Shown: piece by piece, positions 8,943 through 15,879 of the stretch
Layout: the number at the start of each line of letters is the position of its first letter
Numbering within the stretch: the first letter of the stretch is position 1
DNA from: JBDTMC01 sp039934475
Lineage (GTDB): Bacteria > Acidobacteriota > Terriglobia > Bryobacterales > Bryobacteraceae
Reading direction: 5' to 3'
NCBI GenBank assembly: GCA_039934475.1
Contig: JBDTMC010000090.1
Location: forward strand, 1 to 20,491
DNA: 20,491 nucleotides
The notes under the pieces: model-generated
Told to the model about the DNA's origin: nothing
What the model saw: the letters and a program-made list of their open reading frames with translations, nothing else
The model's database searches: none
Program-made: the position numbers and the translations under genes

Positions 8943-10982
8943 ATGGGTAGGGGCCTGCCGCGGGTTGGTTTGGCTGTTGGGTTATTGGTGCTGGCCGGTT
9001 GTCGGACAGCACCTAAGGTTGTGACAGGCGGACCCGAAGAGACGGTCCGCCTGCGTCCTTTGAATGTAGTTGTCGTTACCGTGGATACGCTGCGCGCCGA
9101 TCACCTTCGGTGTTACGGGTATCCGAATATCGAGACTCCCGCCTTCGATGCTTTGGCCGCGCGCGGTGTTCTTTTTGAGAACGCCACCGCGCAGACTCCG
9201 CTGACTCCTCCTTCGCACGCCAGTATCTTTACCGGACAGAATCCGAATGTCCATAATGTCCGGAACACGGGCGGGTTCGTACTGCAATCCTCGTCTCATC
9301 CGCTGGCGCGCCTGCTGCAGGAGCAAGGGTGGGATACAGCGGCATTTATCGGATCAGCGGTTTTGAACAAGTTGTTCGGGTTTAGCAACGGCTTTGCCGT
9401 GTATGACGATCAGATGCCGCGGCCAGGTAAGAAGAATGAAGTTAGAGAAGACCCGGAGCGAAAGGCTGAGGTGGTTGTCGATCATGCGATCAAATGGTTG
9501 AACGGGCGTGTTGCCGGCAAGCCGTTCTTCCTGTGGGCGCACATTTACGATCCGCATATTCCGTATGGGCCGCCCGCTGAGTTCGCGCGTAAGTATAAGG
9601 GACGGCTGTACGACGGGGAGATTGCGTACGTCGATCAGCAGTTGGCGCGGTTGTTGGAGGCGGTGCGCGCTAAGTCGCCCGAGGGGAACACCATTATTGC
9701 GTTGTTGGCCGATCATGGCGAGAGCCTGGGGGAGCATGGGGAGCGAACGCACGGGGTGTTTCTGTATGATTCGACGCTGCATATTCCGTTCCTGATGACG
9801 GGGCCGGGGATACCGGCTGGAGTGCGTGTGAAGCAGCAGGCGCGGACGATTGATTTTCTGCCCACGCTGCTGGACCTGATGGGAGGGCGCGCGCCGAAGA
9901 ACGTGCAGGGCGTGAGCCTGTTGCCGCTGTTGTCGGGGAAGCCTGCCGCCACAGATATCTCCTACGGGGAGACGCTGTATCCGAAGATGAATATGAATTG
10001 GGCGGAGCTGCGGGCCATCCGTACGAACCGCTGGAAGTATATCCGGGCACCGCGGTCTGAACTGTATGACCTGACGGCGGACCCCGGAGAGACGCACAAT
10101 GTGATCGCACAGAATGGCGCGGAGGCGCAGAAGTTTGAGGCTCAACTGAAGGCCGCGATCTCTCCGGGAGGGACGGGCACGGAGAAGGTGGAGACGGCGA
10201 TGTTGGACGAGAGAGTGATGGACCAGTTGAAGTCGCTGGGGTACCTTTCAGGCGCGGGCGGACGTTCCTATGAGTTGACCGGCACGGGGCTGGATCCTAA
10301 AGACGGTGTGGAAGTTCTACGGCTGATCGATGAGGCGGAGAGCAGCGAGAACAACCTGCCGGAGGCGAAGCGGATCGCTTTATTGCGGCAGGCTCTGGCG
10401 CGGGACCCGCAGAATCCTTCGCTGTATTATCAACTGGGCGGTCGGTTAGAAAAGAACGGGAATTATGATGAGGCGCTGGCGTTGTACCGGTCGGCGCTGG
10501 CGAAGGGTATCGATAGCGGACGGCTGCATTCACGGATCGCCGATTTGGTATTGCGGCGTGGGGAGAAAGACACCGCTATTGCCGAATATGAGAAAGCCGC
10601 TCAGATCAATCCGGCGGACCTGGATAGCCAGAATAATCTGGCGACGGCTTATTTGGAGAAGGGGCGCCTGGCCGACGCGGAGCGGGTGTTCCAGTGGGTG
10701 CTGGCGAATGACGATAGCTATGCGGCGGCGCAGAATGGTATGGGTTTGATCTCCATACAGAAGCAGGATCAGGCAGGGGCGCGGAAGCACTTTGAGCGGG
10801 CGGCGCAACTGGATCCGGAGTTAGTGGAAGTGCATATGAATCTGGGGCTGCTGTATGAGATGGCCGGGGAGAAGGCGCGGGCCCGGGCGTCGTTTGAGAA
10901 GTTCCTTTCGAAGGCGAGTCCGGCGCAGTATGGGGAGATTATTCCGCGGGTGCGGCAGGAACTGGCGAAGCTGAAAGAGTAG
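8943..10982 (+). CDS. Sulfatase-like (alkaline phosphatase superfamily) lipoprotein with C-terminal TPRs
   Basis: I prefer ATG 8943 (679 residues) because it gives a compact lipoprotein signal (MGRGLPRVGLAVGLLVLAGC, lipobox Cys20). A GTG at 8883, directly after the receptor stop, would add 20 residues. The N-terminal half is a sulfatase-type fold: metal-site D48 in TVDTLRADH, H205 in YDPHIPYGP, and D257-H258 in LADHGES. The residue expected to be Cys or Ser for formylglycine is Thr88 in the motif TPPSHAS, and the usual Arg is His92. A Thr nucleophile, as in LtaS-type phosphotransferases, is therefore more likely than a true sulfatase. From about residue 450 the protein is TPR (SLYYQLGGRLEKNGNYDEAL, NNLATAYLEKGRLADAE, VHMNLGLLYEMAGEKARA). 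Outer-membrane or periplasmic anchoring is inferred. It is likely co-transcribed with the receptor gene. Confidence 0.9.
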   Translation: MGRGLPRVGLAVGLLVLAGCRTAPKVVTGGPEETVRLRPLNVVVVTVDTLRADHLRCYGYPNIETPAFDALAARGVLFENATAQTPLTPPSHASIFTGQNPNVHNVRNTGGFVLQSSSHPLARLLQEQGWDTAAFIGSAVLNKLFGFSNGFAVYDDQMPRPGKKNEVREDPERKAEVVVDHAIKWLNGRVAGKPFFLWAHIYDPHIPYGPPAEFARKYKGRLYDGEIAYVDQQLARLLEAVRAKSPEGNTIIALLADHGESLGEHGERTHGVFLYDSTLHIPFLMTGPGIPAGVRVKQQARTIDFLPTLLDLMGGRAPKNVQGVSLLPLLSGKPAATDISYGETLYPKMNMNWAELRAIRTNRWKYIRAPRSELYDLTADPGETHNVIAQNGAEAQKFEAQLKAAISPGGTGTEKVETAMLDERVMDQLKSLGYLSGAGGRSYELTGTGLDPKDGVEVLRLIDEAESSENNLPEAKRIALLRQALARDPQNPSLYYQLGGRLEKNGNYDEALALYRSALAKGIDSGRLHSRIADLVLRRGEKDTAIAEYEKAAQINPADLDSQNNLATAYLEKGRLADAERVFQWVLANDDSYAAAQNGMGLISIQKQDQAGARKHFERAAQLDPELVEVHMNLGLLYEMAGEKARARASFEKFLSKASPAQYGEIIPRVRQELAKLKE

Positions 10983-11078
10983 TGAATTGGAAGGGCTGAT
11001 CGGTATATACTGGAGGGGCCCCGATTCGAAGGGGACCAAGAAGTTACAAATCCAGGGTCAATTCCGAACGACGCGACG

Positions 11079-11104
11079 AAGGGGTGCTTTTACCGGCACC
11101 CCTT
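11079..11104 (+). terminator. Hairpin, possible terminator of the receptor/sulfatase-like operon
   Basis: AAGGGGTGC (11079-11087) pairs perfectly with GCACCCCTT (11096-11104) around an 8-base loop. The following bases (CTGCATTTT) are only partly T-rich, so termination may be weak. The core is the same as in the hairpin at 11258-11290. Confidence 0.5.
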
Positions 11105-11257
11105 CTGCATTTTGGGGCGGAGAAGGCCAAAATACGTGGTAAAATTGTGGCGATATCGTTAGAGTGGGCAGAGCTTCGATATTTTCATGGACATGCGGTC
11201 GTAATCCGACTACACTGAGGGTGACTGAGCATCTTTGCCAAAATTCGATTTTTCGAG

Positions 11258-11290
11258 AAAAGGGGTGCGACATTGTGCGCACCCCTTTTT
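11258..11290 (+). terminator. Strong intrinsic terminator upstream of infC
   Basis: AAAAGGGGTGCG (11258-11269) and CGCACCCCTTTT (11278-11289) form a perfect 12-bp stem with loop ACATTGTG, and the T-run reaches 11290. The A-tract on the left also makes it potentially bidirectional. It ends 85 bp before infC, so infC needs a promoter after it or is regulated through it. Confidence 0.75.
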
Positions 11291-11375
11291 CCTATCCCGA
11301 AGGCCAGCGCAGAGACGACGGCGAAGGCCGTCTGGAAGTGTGAACTCGCACCGCGAGACCAAGCCTGATTAAATA

Positions 11376-12008
11376 ATGTATCCACCGAGAAATTTTCCTC
11401 CTCGACGTCCCAGAATCCGGGAAAACGTAAATGAAGCGATCCGCGTCCGGGAAGTGCGTGCGGTATTTCCTGACGGGAGCGTGGAAATCATGCAAACGTC
11501 CGCGGCCGTGCGCAAGGCACAGGAACTGGGTCTTGACCTGATTCTGATTGCGCCGACTGCCGAACCGCCTGTCGCGAAGGCGATGGATTTTGGCCAGTGG
11601 CAGTACGAGAACAAGAAGAAGCAGCACGAGGCCAAGAGGAAGCAGCATATCATCCAGGTGAAGGAACTGAAGTTCCGGCCGAACACGGATGACCATGACT
11701 ACGACTTCAAGAAGAACCATGCGATTCGCTTTCTGAAGGAAGGCAACCGCGTGAAGGCCGTGGTGCAATTTCGCGGGCGCGAGATTGCGCACGTCGATTT
11801 AGGGAAGAAGCTGCTGCTGCGGTTCGCCGAGGATCTGTTGGGAGTGGGTGCGGTGGAAGGCCAGCCGAGGTTGGAAGGCCGCAACGCGCACATTCTTATC
11901 AGTCCGGTGAAGAGCCTGAAGGACGCAGCCAAGGAAGGCGCGGCGAAAGAAGGCGCGGCGAAAGAAAGCCAGCCGAAAGTGCCGAAGCCGAGAGACGTCC
12001 AGCAGTAA
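11376..12008 (+). CDS. infC: Translation initiation factor IF-3
   Basis: This 210-residue protein has both IF-3 domains. The N-domain starts near residue 16 (ENVNEAIRVREVRAVFPDG, LILIAPTAEPPVAKAMDFG). A basic linker follows (YENKKKQHEAKRKQH), then the C-domain (VKELKFRPNTDDHDYDFK, VKAVVQFRGREIAH, GRNAHILISP). IF-3 binds the 30S subunit, checks start-codon selection and prevents premature subunit joining. The start is ATG 11376; an in-frame TAA lies just upstream, so no longer form exists. There is no Shine-Dalgarno, unlike several neighbours. The C-terminus carries an extra Lys/Ala/Glu-rich tail with KEGAA repeats. The usual downstream partners rpmI and rplT are absent; a permease gene follows. 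Confidence 0.97.
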   Translation: MYPPRNFPPRRPRIRENVNEAIRVREVRAVFPDGSVEIMQTSAAVRKAQELGLDLILIAPTAEPPVAKAMDFGQWQYENKKKQHEAKRKQHIIQVKELKFRPNTDDHDYDFKKNHAIRFLKEGNRVKAVVQFRGREIAHVDLGKKLLLRFAEDLLGVGAVEGQPRLEGRNAHILISPVKSLKDAAKEGAAKEGAAKESQPKVPKPRDVQQ

Positions 12009-12014
12009 CCGGGA

Positions 12015-12041
12015 ACGGAAGAAACGGGCGGGTGCTTCCGT
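12015..12041 (+). terminator. Inverted repeat after infC, possible weak terminator
   Basis: ACGGAAG (12015-12021) and CTTCCGT (12035-12041) pair perfectly around a 13-base loop in the 42-bp gap between infC and the permease gene. There is no T-run, so it may instead be a structured leader that covers the permease start region. Confidence 0.3.
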
Positions 12042-12050
12042 CTAAACGGC

Positions 12051-14384
12051 ATGTTGCCTTGGGTAGGAAGCGGCGTTGACGATCTGAGGTTCGCGCTGCG
12101 AAGCTGGAGACGGTCTCCAGGGTTTGCTTTTTCAGCAATCGCAACACTTGCTATCGGAATTGGCGCGAATGCCGCGATCTTTAGCGTCGTTAGCGGAGTC
12201 TTATTGCGGCCGCTACCCTATGCGGAACCGCAGAATCTTGTGCAGCTGTATGAGACGCAGCCGCGCACCAGCACGCAAACGGGCTTCGACGGCCCGGTAG
12301 TGTATCAGGACTTCGAACAGTGGCGAACACAAAGCCGGCTGATCGAAGGGATGATTACCTACATCAGTTCCTCTGCCAATTATCTGGGAGACCGTGAACC
12401 CGAAAAAGTAGCTACCGTAGCTGCGGAACGGGGAATGTTCCGTCTGCTCGGCGTTCCGGCGATGGCCGGGCGGACGTTTGGCGAGGAGGATCCGCTGAAT
12501 GTCGCGGTGGCCTCGTATGGATTCTGGACTACCTATTTGGGCGGAGACCGGTCAGCGATTGGGCGGCGCATTGTTATCGACGGACAACCCCGCACCGTGC
12601 TTGGCGTGATGCCGGAGGGATTTCGGTTTCCCTATAGCGTCCCGGCGCAGGTGTTATGGATTCCCTGGGAAATTCCGGCCGAGTTGCGAAGCCACCCAAC
12701 GCGGCGTGTGGATTCTGTTGTGGCGCGGCTGAAATCGGGGATCGCGTTGGAAGAGGTGCGACAGGAACTGAATGGGATGGAGTCCGCCGCACGGGGGCAG
12801 CGCATTGTAAGCATTAAGCGGCTGAAGGATGTGGTGACGGGCGGCGTGAGAAAGTCTCTGCTGGTGCTACTCGGGGCAGCGGGGATGGTGCTATTGGTCG
12901 CCTGTGTCAACGTTGCGAATCTGATGTTGGCGCGCACGGCTTCGCGGGTTCGCGAGATTGCGATCCGGACGGCAGTGGGCGCAGATGGCGGGCGGCTGAT
13001 GCGCCAGTTTCTCACCGAAAGCCTGCTGATGGCAGTGGGCGGCGGCGTGGCGGGACTAGTCTTGGCGATGGTCGGAAGCCGACTCCTGTTGCGGCTTGCA
13101 CCGCCACAGATTCCACGGGCGGAGGAGATCGGGTTGGACTGGCGGGTGTTCGCATTCCTCCTGGCAGTCTGTGTGATAACGGGAATTGGATTTGGCGTGG
13201 GGCCGGGCCTGGCAGCGGCTCGCGGCGTGGCGGGCGGACTGACGAAGCGGCATGTCGGATCGACGGTGCGGGATGCTTTGGTAGTTGTGGAAGTGGCACT
13301 GGCGGCAGTGTTGCTGACGGGAGCGGGATTGCTTTTGCGGACCTTTTTGAACCTGCAGGCTACCGACCCGGGGTTGCAGGCGCGGAATGTCCTGACGATG
13401 CACCTTGTGGTGCCGGGCGCCGGCGATTCGATGGCGATTGCGGAGCGAGTGGCGGAGGTGCCCGGCGTGCGCGCGGCCGGGATGATTTCGCTGCTTCCGC
13501 TGCAGGACTCGGGATGGACTGCCGGGTTTAGTATTGCCGGACGTCCGGAAGTCCACGAATGTGAATTGCGCTATGTGACGCCAGGGTATTTTCGGGCGAT
13601 GGGTATACCCCTGCGGCGGGGACGGGAGTTGTCCCGGCGCGACGATGTGACGGCCCAGAGCGTGATTCTGGTGAATGAGGCACTGGCGCGGCTGTATTTT
13701 CCGGGCGAGGATCCCGTAGGGCAGAGCACCAATCGAGGCGTGATTGTGGGGGTAGTAGGCGATGTGCGGCAGACGGCGTTGGGCGTTGCGGCGAGGCCGG
13801 AGATCTATTATTCAGTGGCGCAGAACTTCGCACAGATGGCGCGGATTGGGTCCACGCTGGTGGTAAGAAGCAGCGGTCCGCCGGAGACGATGGCGGGCGC
13901 CGTGCGCGCGGCAGTGCGCGAAGTGAAACCGGATGAGGCGCTGTTTCGCGTGGCCACGATGGAGGGAGTGATTGCCGAGTCGCTGGCTAGCCCGCGATTG
14001 TATGCCTGGCTGTTGGGGCTGTTCGCTGCGACGGGCACGCTGCTAGCGGTTTCGGGGATTTATGGCGTAATCGCTTATTTAGTAACTCTGAGGACGCGCG
14101 AGTTTGGAATTCGGATGGCACTGGGTGCGGATACGGGCAGGATTGTGAGATTGGTGGTGGCGCGGGGTGCCCTGTTGATCGCTTTAGGACTCGCGATCGG
14201 CATTGCAGGCGCGAGTATGGCGACGCGAGTATTGCAGGGCCTGCTGTATGGGGTGGCGGCAACGGATCCGGCGACGTTTAGCCTGGCGGCGGCCGCGCTG
14301 GTGGCTGCGGCGACCATGGGCTGCCTGGTGCCGGCACGGCGAGCGGCGCGTGTCGAGCCGTCGATCGCCCTGCGCTGCGAGTGA
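12051..14384 (+). CDS. Orphan MacB/FtsX-type ABC transporter permease (ADOP family)
   Basis: This 777-residue membrane protein has the duplicated MacB_PCD/FtsX architecture. It begins with the typical DLRFALRSWRRSPGFAFSAI and IGANAAIFSVVSGVLLRPLP. The first transmembrane helix (about 22-42) is followed by a periplasmic domain (about 45-265) and an FtsX helix set (about 268-292, 325-349, 366-390). A second half-repeat begins with DALVVVEVALAAVLLTGAG (about 407), has another periplasmic domain, and ends with helices at about 650-680, 700-730 and 742-765 (closing PARRAARVEPSIALR). Acidobacterial genomes carry many such double-length permeases without an adjacent ATPase. None is encoded here either. 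Efflux of small molecules or lipoprotein/envelope mechanotransmission are family-level guesses; the substrate is unknown. Confidence 0.93.
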   Translation: MLPWVGSGVDDLRFALRSWRRSPGFAFSAIATLAIGIGANAAIFSVVSGVLLRPLPYAEPQNLVQLYETQPRTSTQTGFDGPVVYQDFEQWRTQSRLIEGMITYISSSANYLGDREPEKVATVAAERGMFRLLGVPAMAGRTFGEEDPLNVAVASYGFWTTYLGGDRSAIGRRIVIDGQPRTVLGVMPEGFRFPYSVPAQVLWIPWEIPAELRSHPTRRVDSVVARLKSGIALEEVRQELNGMESAARGQRIVSIKRLKDVVTGGVRKSLLVLLGAAGMVLLVACVNVANLMLARTASRVREIAIRTAVGADGGRLMRQFLTESLLMAVGGGVAGLVLAMVGSRLLLRLAPPQIPRAEEIGLDWRVFAFLLAVCVITGIGFGVGPGLAAARGVAGGLTKRHVGSTVRDALVVVEVALAAVLLTGAGLLLRTFLNLQATDPGLQARNVLTMHLVVPGAGDSMAIAERVAEVPGVRAAGMISLLPLQDSGWTAGFSIAGRPEVHECELRYVTPGYFRAMGIPLRRGRELSRRDDVTAQSVILVNEALARLYFPGEDPVGQSTNRGVIVGVVGDVRQTALGVAARPEIYYSVAQNFAQMARIGSTLVVRSSGPPETMAGAVRAAVREVKPDEALFRVATMEGVIAESLASPRLYAWLLGLFAATGTLLAVSGIYGVIAYLVTLRTREFGIRMALGADTGRIVRLVVARGALLIALGLAIGIAGASMATRVLQGLLYGVAATDPATFSLAAAALVAAATMGCLVPARRAARVEPSIALRCE

Positions 14385-14389
14385 CGGGG

Positions 14390-14407
14390 CCTGTTTAATA
14401 GAACAGG
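14390..14407. terminator. Small hairpin between convergent permease and HNH genes
   Basis: CCTGTT (14390-14395) and AACAGG (14402-14407) form a perfect 6-bp stem with a 6-base loop. The two stop codons are only 10 bases apart and the hairpin overlaps the HNH stop. It could act on both strands, but the stem is short. Confidence 0.3.
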
Positions 14408-14922
14408 TATTTACGCCACTGGTCGTCGCTCTTGGCGAGCAGACGCATGAGATGACGGCTGGTGTGGAGGCTGAAGGGGCGCGGGGCGCGCAGCAGTTTC
14501 ATGCCTGCTTCTTCGGGCGTGCGGCTGCCCTTCCTGTTGTTGCAAGGGTTGCAGCAGGCGACGAGGTTCTCCCACGTTGTCTCGCCGGCGCGAGAGCGGG
14601 GGATGACGTGGTCGAGAGTCAGTTCGGACGAGGGCATGGTGCGCAGGCAATACTGGCACATGTAGCGATCGCGCATGAGGATGTTCTTGCGCGAGAGGGC
14701 TCGCGTTTGATGCGGGATGCGACGGTATTCCAGCAGCCGGATGACGGACGGCAGACGCATGGTGTTGCGCGTCGAGTGGACGTGGGTGGGTGAGTGTTCC
14801 TCGGCTGAGGCCACTCCTTTAAGAACCAGCACTAGCGCTCGCCGCGCTGCGCAGACGTTGATAGGCTCATAACTGGCATTCAAGACGAGTACCGGTTTGT
14901 GCAGCCTGTCTAGACTAGGCAT
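14395..14922 (-). CDS. HNH endonuclease
   Basis: This 175-residue protein has a conserved N-terminal segment (VLVLNASYEPINVCAARRA). A zinc/HNH module follows: C89-x2-C92, D104-H105 in LTLDHVIPRS, N119 in WENLVACC, and C124-x2-C127 with the following NNRKG. This is the betabeta-alpha-metal nuclease core with structural zinc cysteines. The family is widespread in single copy, and its physiological DNA target is not established as far as I know. The ATG at 14922 lies inside the end of the comF-like gene (8-nt overlap) and has a GGGAG site about 10 bases upstream, so translation is probably coupled. A DNA repair or uptake-related role is inferred from this pairing only. Confidence 0.92.
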   Translation of the reverse strand: MPSLDRLHKPVLVLNASYEPINVCAARRALVLVLKGVASAEEHSPTHVHSTRNTMRLPSVIRLLEYRRIPHQTRALSRKNILMRDRYMCQYCLRTMPSSELTLDHVIPRSRAGETTWENLVACCNPCNNRKGSRTPEEAGMKLLRAPRPFSLHTSRHLMRLLAKSDDQWRKYLFY

Positions 14923-15697
14923 CGATCACGCTCCCTGGATCAACACTGAAATGGCTGGCAGCCCGGCGGTCAGCGCGGGCTAGGGCGAGGACGGCGACAT
15001 ACTTCGCTCCGCCGCGCTTGAGGGCGGCGGCGCAGGCCGAGGCGGTGGCCCCGGTTGTCAGGACGTCATCGACGAGCAGAATACGAAGATCTTTGACGGC
15101 GGCGCGACGGGGCAGATCGAAGGCCCCGGACATGTTGGTGCGCCGTTCTACGCTGCTGAGACCAGCCTGCGGCGGTGTGGCTTTCCGGCGGCGTACGAGG
15201 GTGCGGTAGGGGATTCCCGTACGGCGCGATACCTGCTTCGCCAGCAGTTCGGCCTGATTGAACCCGCGCTGCCACTTCCGCATCCAGTGCATGGGCATGG
15301 CGGTGACCGCATCGAACCCCATTTGGCGCGGCAGTGCGGCGGTGAGAAACGCGCCCAGGGGCGCGGCGAGTGTGCGGATCTGGCTGTACTTTAGAAGATG
15401 CACCAGTTGGCGCAATTCATCCTGATAGGCGCCATAGGCGTAGGCGGCATCATACGCTGTCAGCCCGAGGCGACAGATGCCGCAGCGGCCTTCGTGATCA
15501 AGGGGAAAATCGTTGGCGAAGGGCGTGCCGCAGGCGGAACAGAAGAAATCGGCTTCAAAGGGTTTAGGGGCGGCAAGGCAGGAAGTGCAAACGGGGATGC
15601 GGGAGAAGCCGGTTAGAGGACGCTCACAAATCCGGCAGTCGTCGGGGAAAAATAATTGAAGTAAGGACGCGCGAGTTTGGTCGAAATAATGGTGGAT
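14915..15697 (-). CDS. comF: ComF-family protein: zinc-ribbon plus phosphoribosyltransferase-like domain (start uncertain)
   Basis: The frame shows the full ComF layout. First come four CxxC pairs (CRIC, CTSC, CSAC, CGIC) of the N-terminal zinc ribbon. Then follows the PRTase-like domain with HLLKYSQIRTLA, MPMHWMRKWQRGFNQAELLA and the phosphoribosyl loop ILLVDDVLTTGATA. ComF proteins take part in DNA uptake in naturally competent bacteria. No ATG, GTG or TTG occurs in this frame between the upstream stop (15796-15794) and TTG 15415, which lies after the zinc ribbon. I placed the start at ATC 15697, about 20 residues before the first Cys, which fits the family length. ATC 15739 stands right behind a GGGAGGT but too close to it. 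The gene reads into the HNH gene. Confidence 0.85.
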   Translation of the reverse strand: MHHYFDQTRASLLQLFFPDDCRICERPLTGFSRIPVCTSCLAAPKPFEADFFCSACGTPFANDFPLDHEGRCGICRLGLTAYDAAYAYGAYQDELRQLVHLLKYSQIRTLAAPLGAFLTAALPRQMGFDAVTAMPMHWMRKWQRGFNQAELLAKQVSRRTGIPYRTLVRRRKATPPQAGLSSVERRTNMSGAFDLPRRAAVKDLRILLVDDVLTTGATASACAAALKRGGAKYVAVLALARADRRAASHFSVDPGSVIDA

Positions 15698-15787
15698 GAC
15701 TTCCGGCGCGACTTTGTAAAGGCCACTACTCGAGAAGATCCACCTCCCTGGCTTTGATTGTACTACAGCGCAAGGGCGAGGCCCTTG

Positions 15788-15853
15788 AAGTCCCTACGGG
15801 ACTTGGGAGGATTTCCGATTTCCCACTTCCCACTTCATATCCCGAAGGGATAT
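15788..15853. repeat. Pair of REP-like palindromes
   Basis: AAGTCCC-TAC-GGGACTT (15788-15804) and ATATCCC-GAA-GGGATAT (15837-15853) are both perfect 7-bp stems with 3-base loops sharing the core TCCC-NNN-GGGA. Their centres are 49 bp apart. Between them is a short direct repeat of CCCACTT (near 15822-15834). The pair lies between the divergent comF-like and kinase genes and may be a dispersed intergenic repeat or a regulator site. Confidence 0.6.
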
Positions 15854-15879
15854 CGTATTAGTGTATTTCTGGCATCAGC

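Larger units (their letters stand above)
10983..11375. other. 393-bp intergenic leader/terminator region before infC
   Basis: No convincing protein frame is present. The gap holds a TATACT -10-like element at 11006-11011 without a clear -35, a 9-bp-stem hairpin at 11079-11104, and a strong 12-bp-stem hairpin plus T-run at 11258-11290. The 85 bases between the second hairpin and infC contain no Shine-Dalgarno and no obvious promoter. The stretch could hold a small RNA ending at 11290 or an attenuating leader of infC. Confidence 0.5.

Noticed and set aside
9354..10145. 263-codon minus-strand frame
   Set aside because: It is antisense to the sulfatase-like gene, with Arg/Leu/Pro-rich composition and no start-site support.
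11105..11257. tmRNA, 6S, SRP RNA or RNase P RNA
   Set aside because: None of the characteristic sequences of these RNAs can be found in the stretch.
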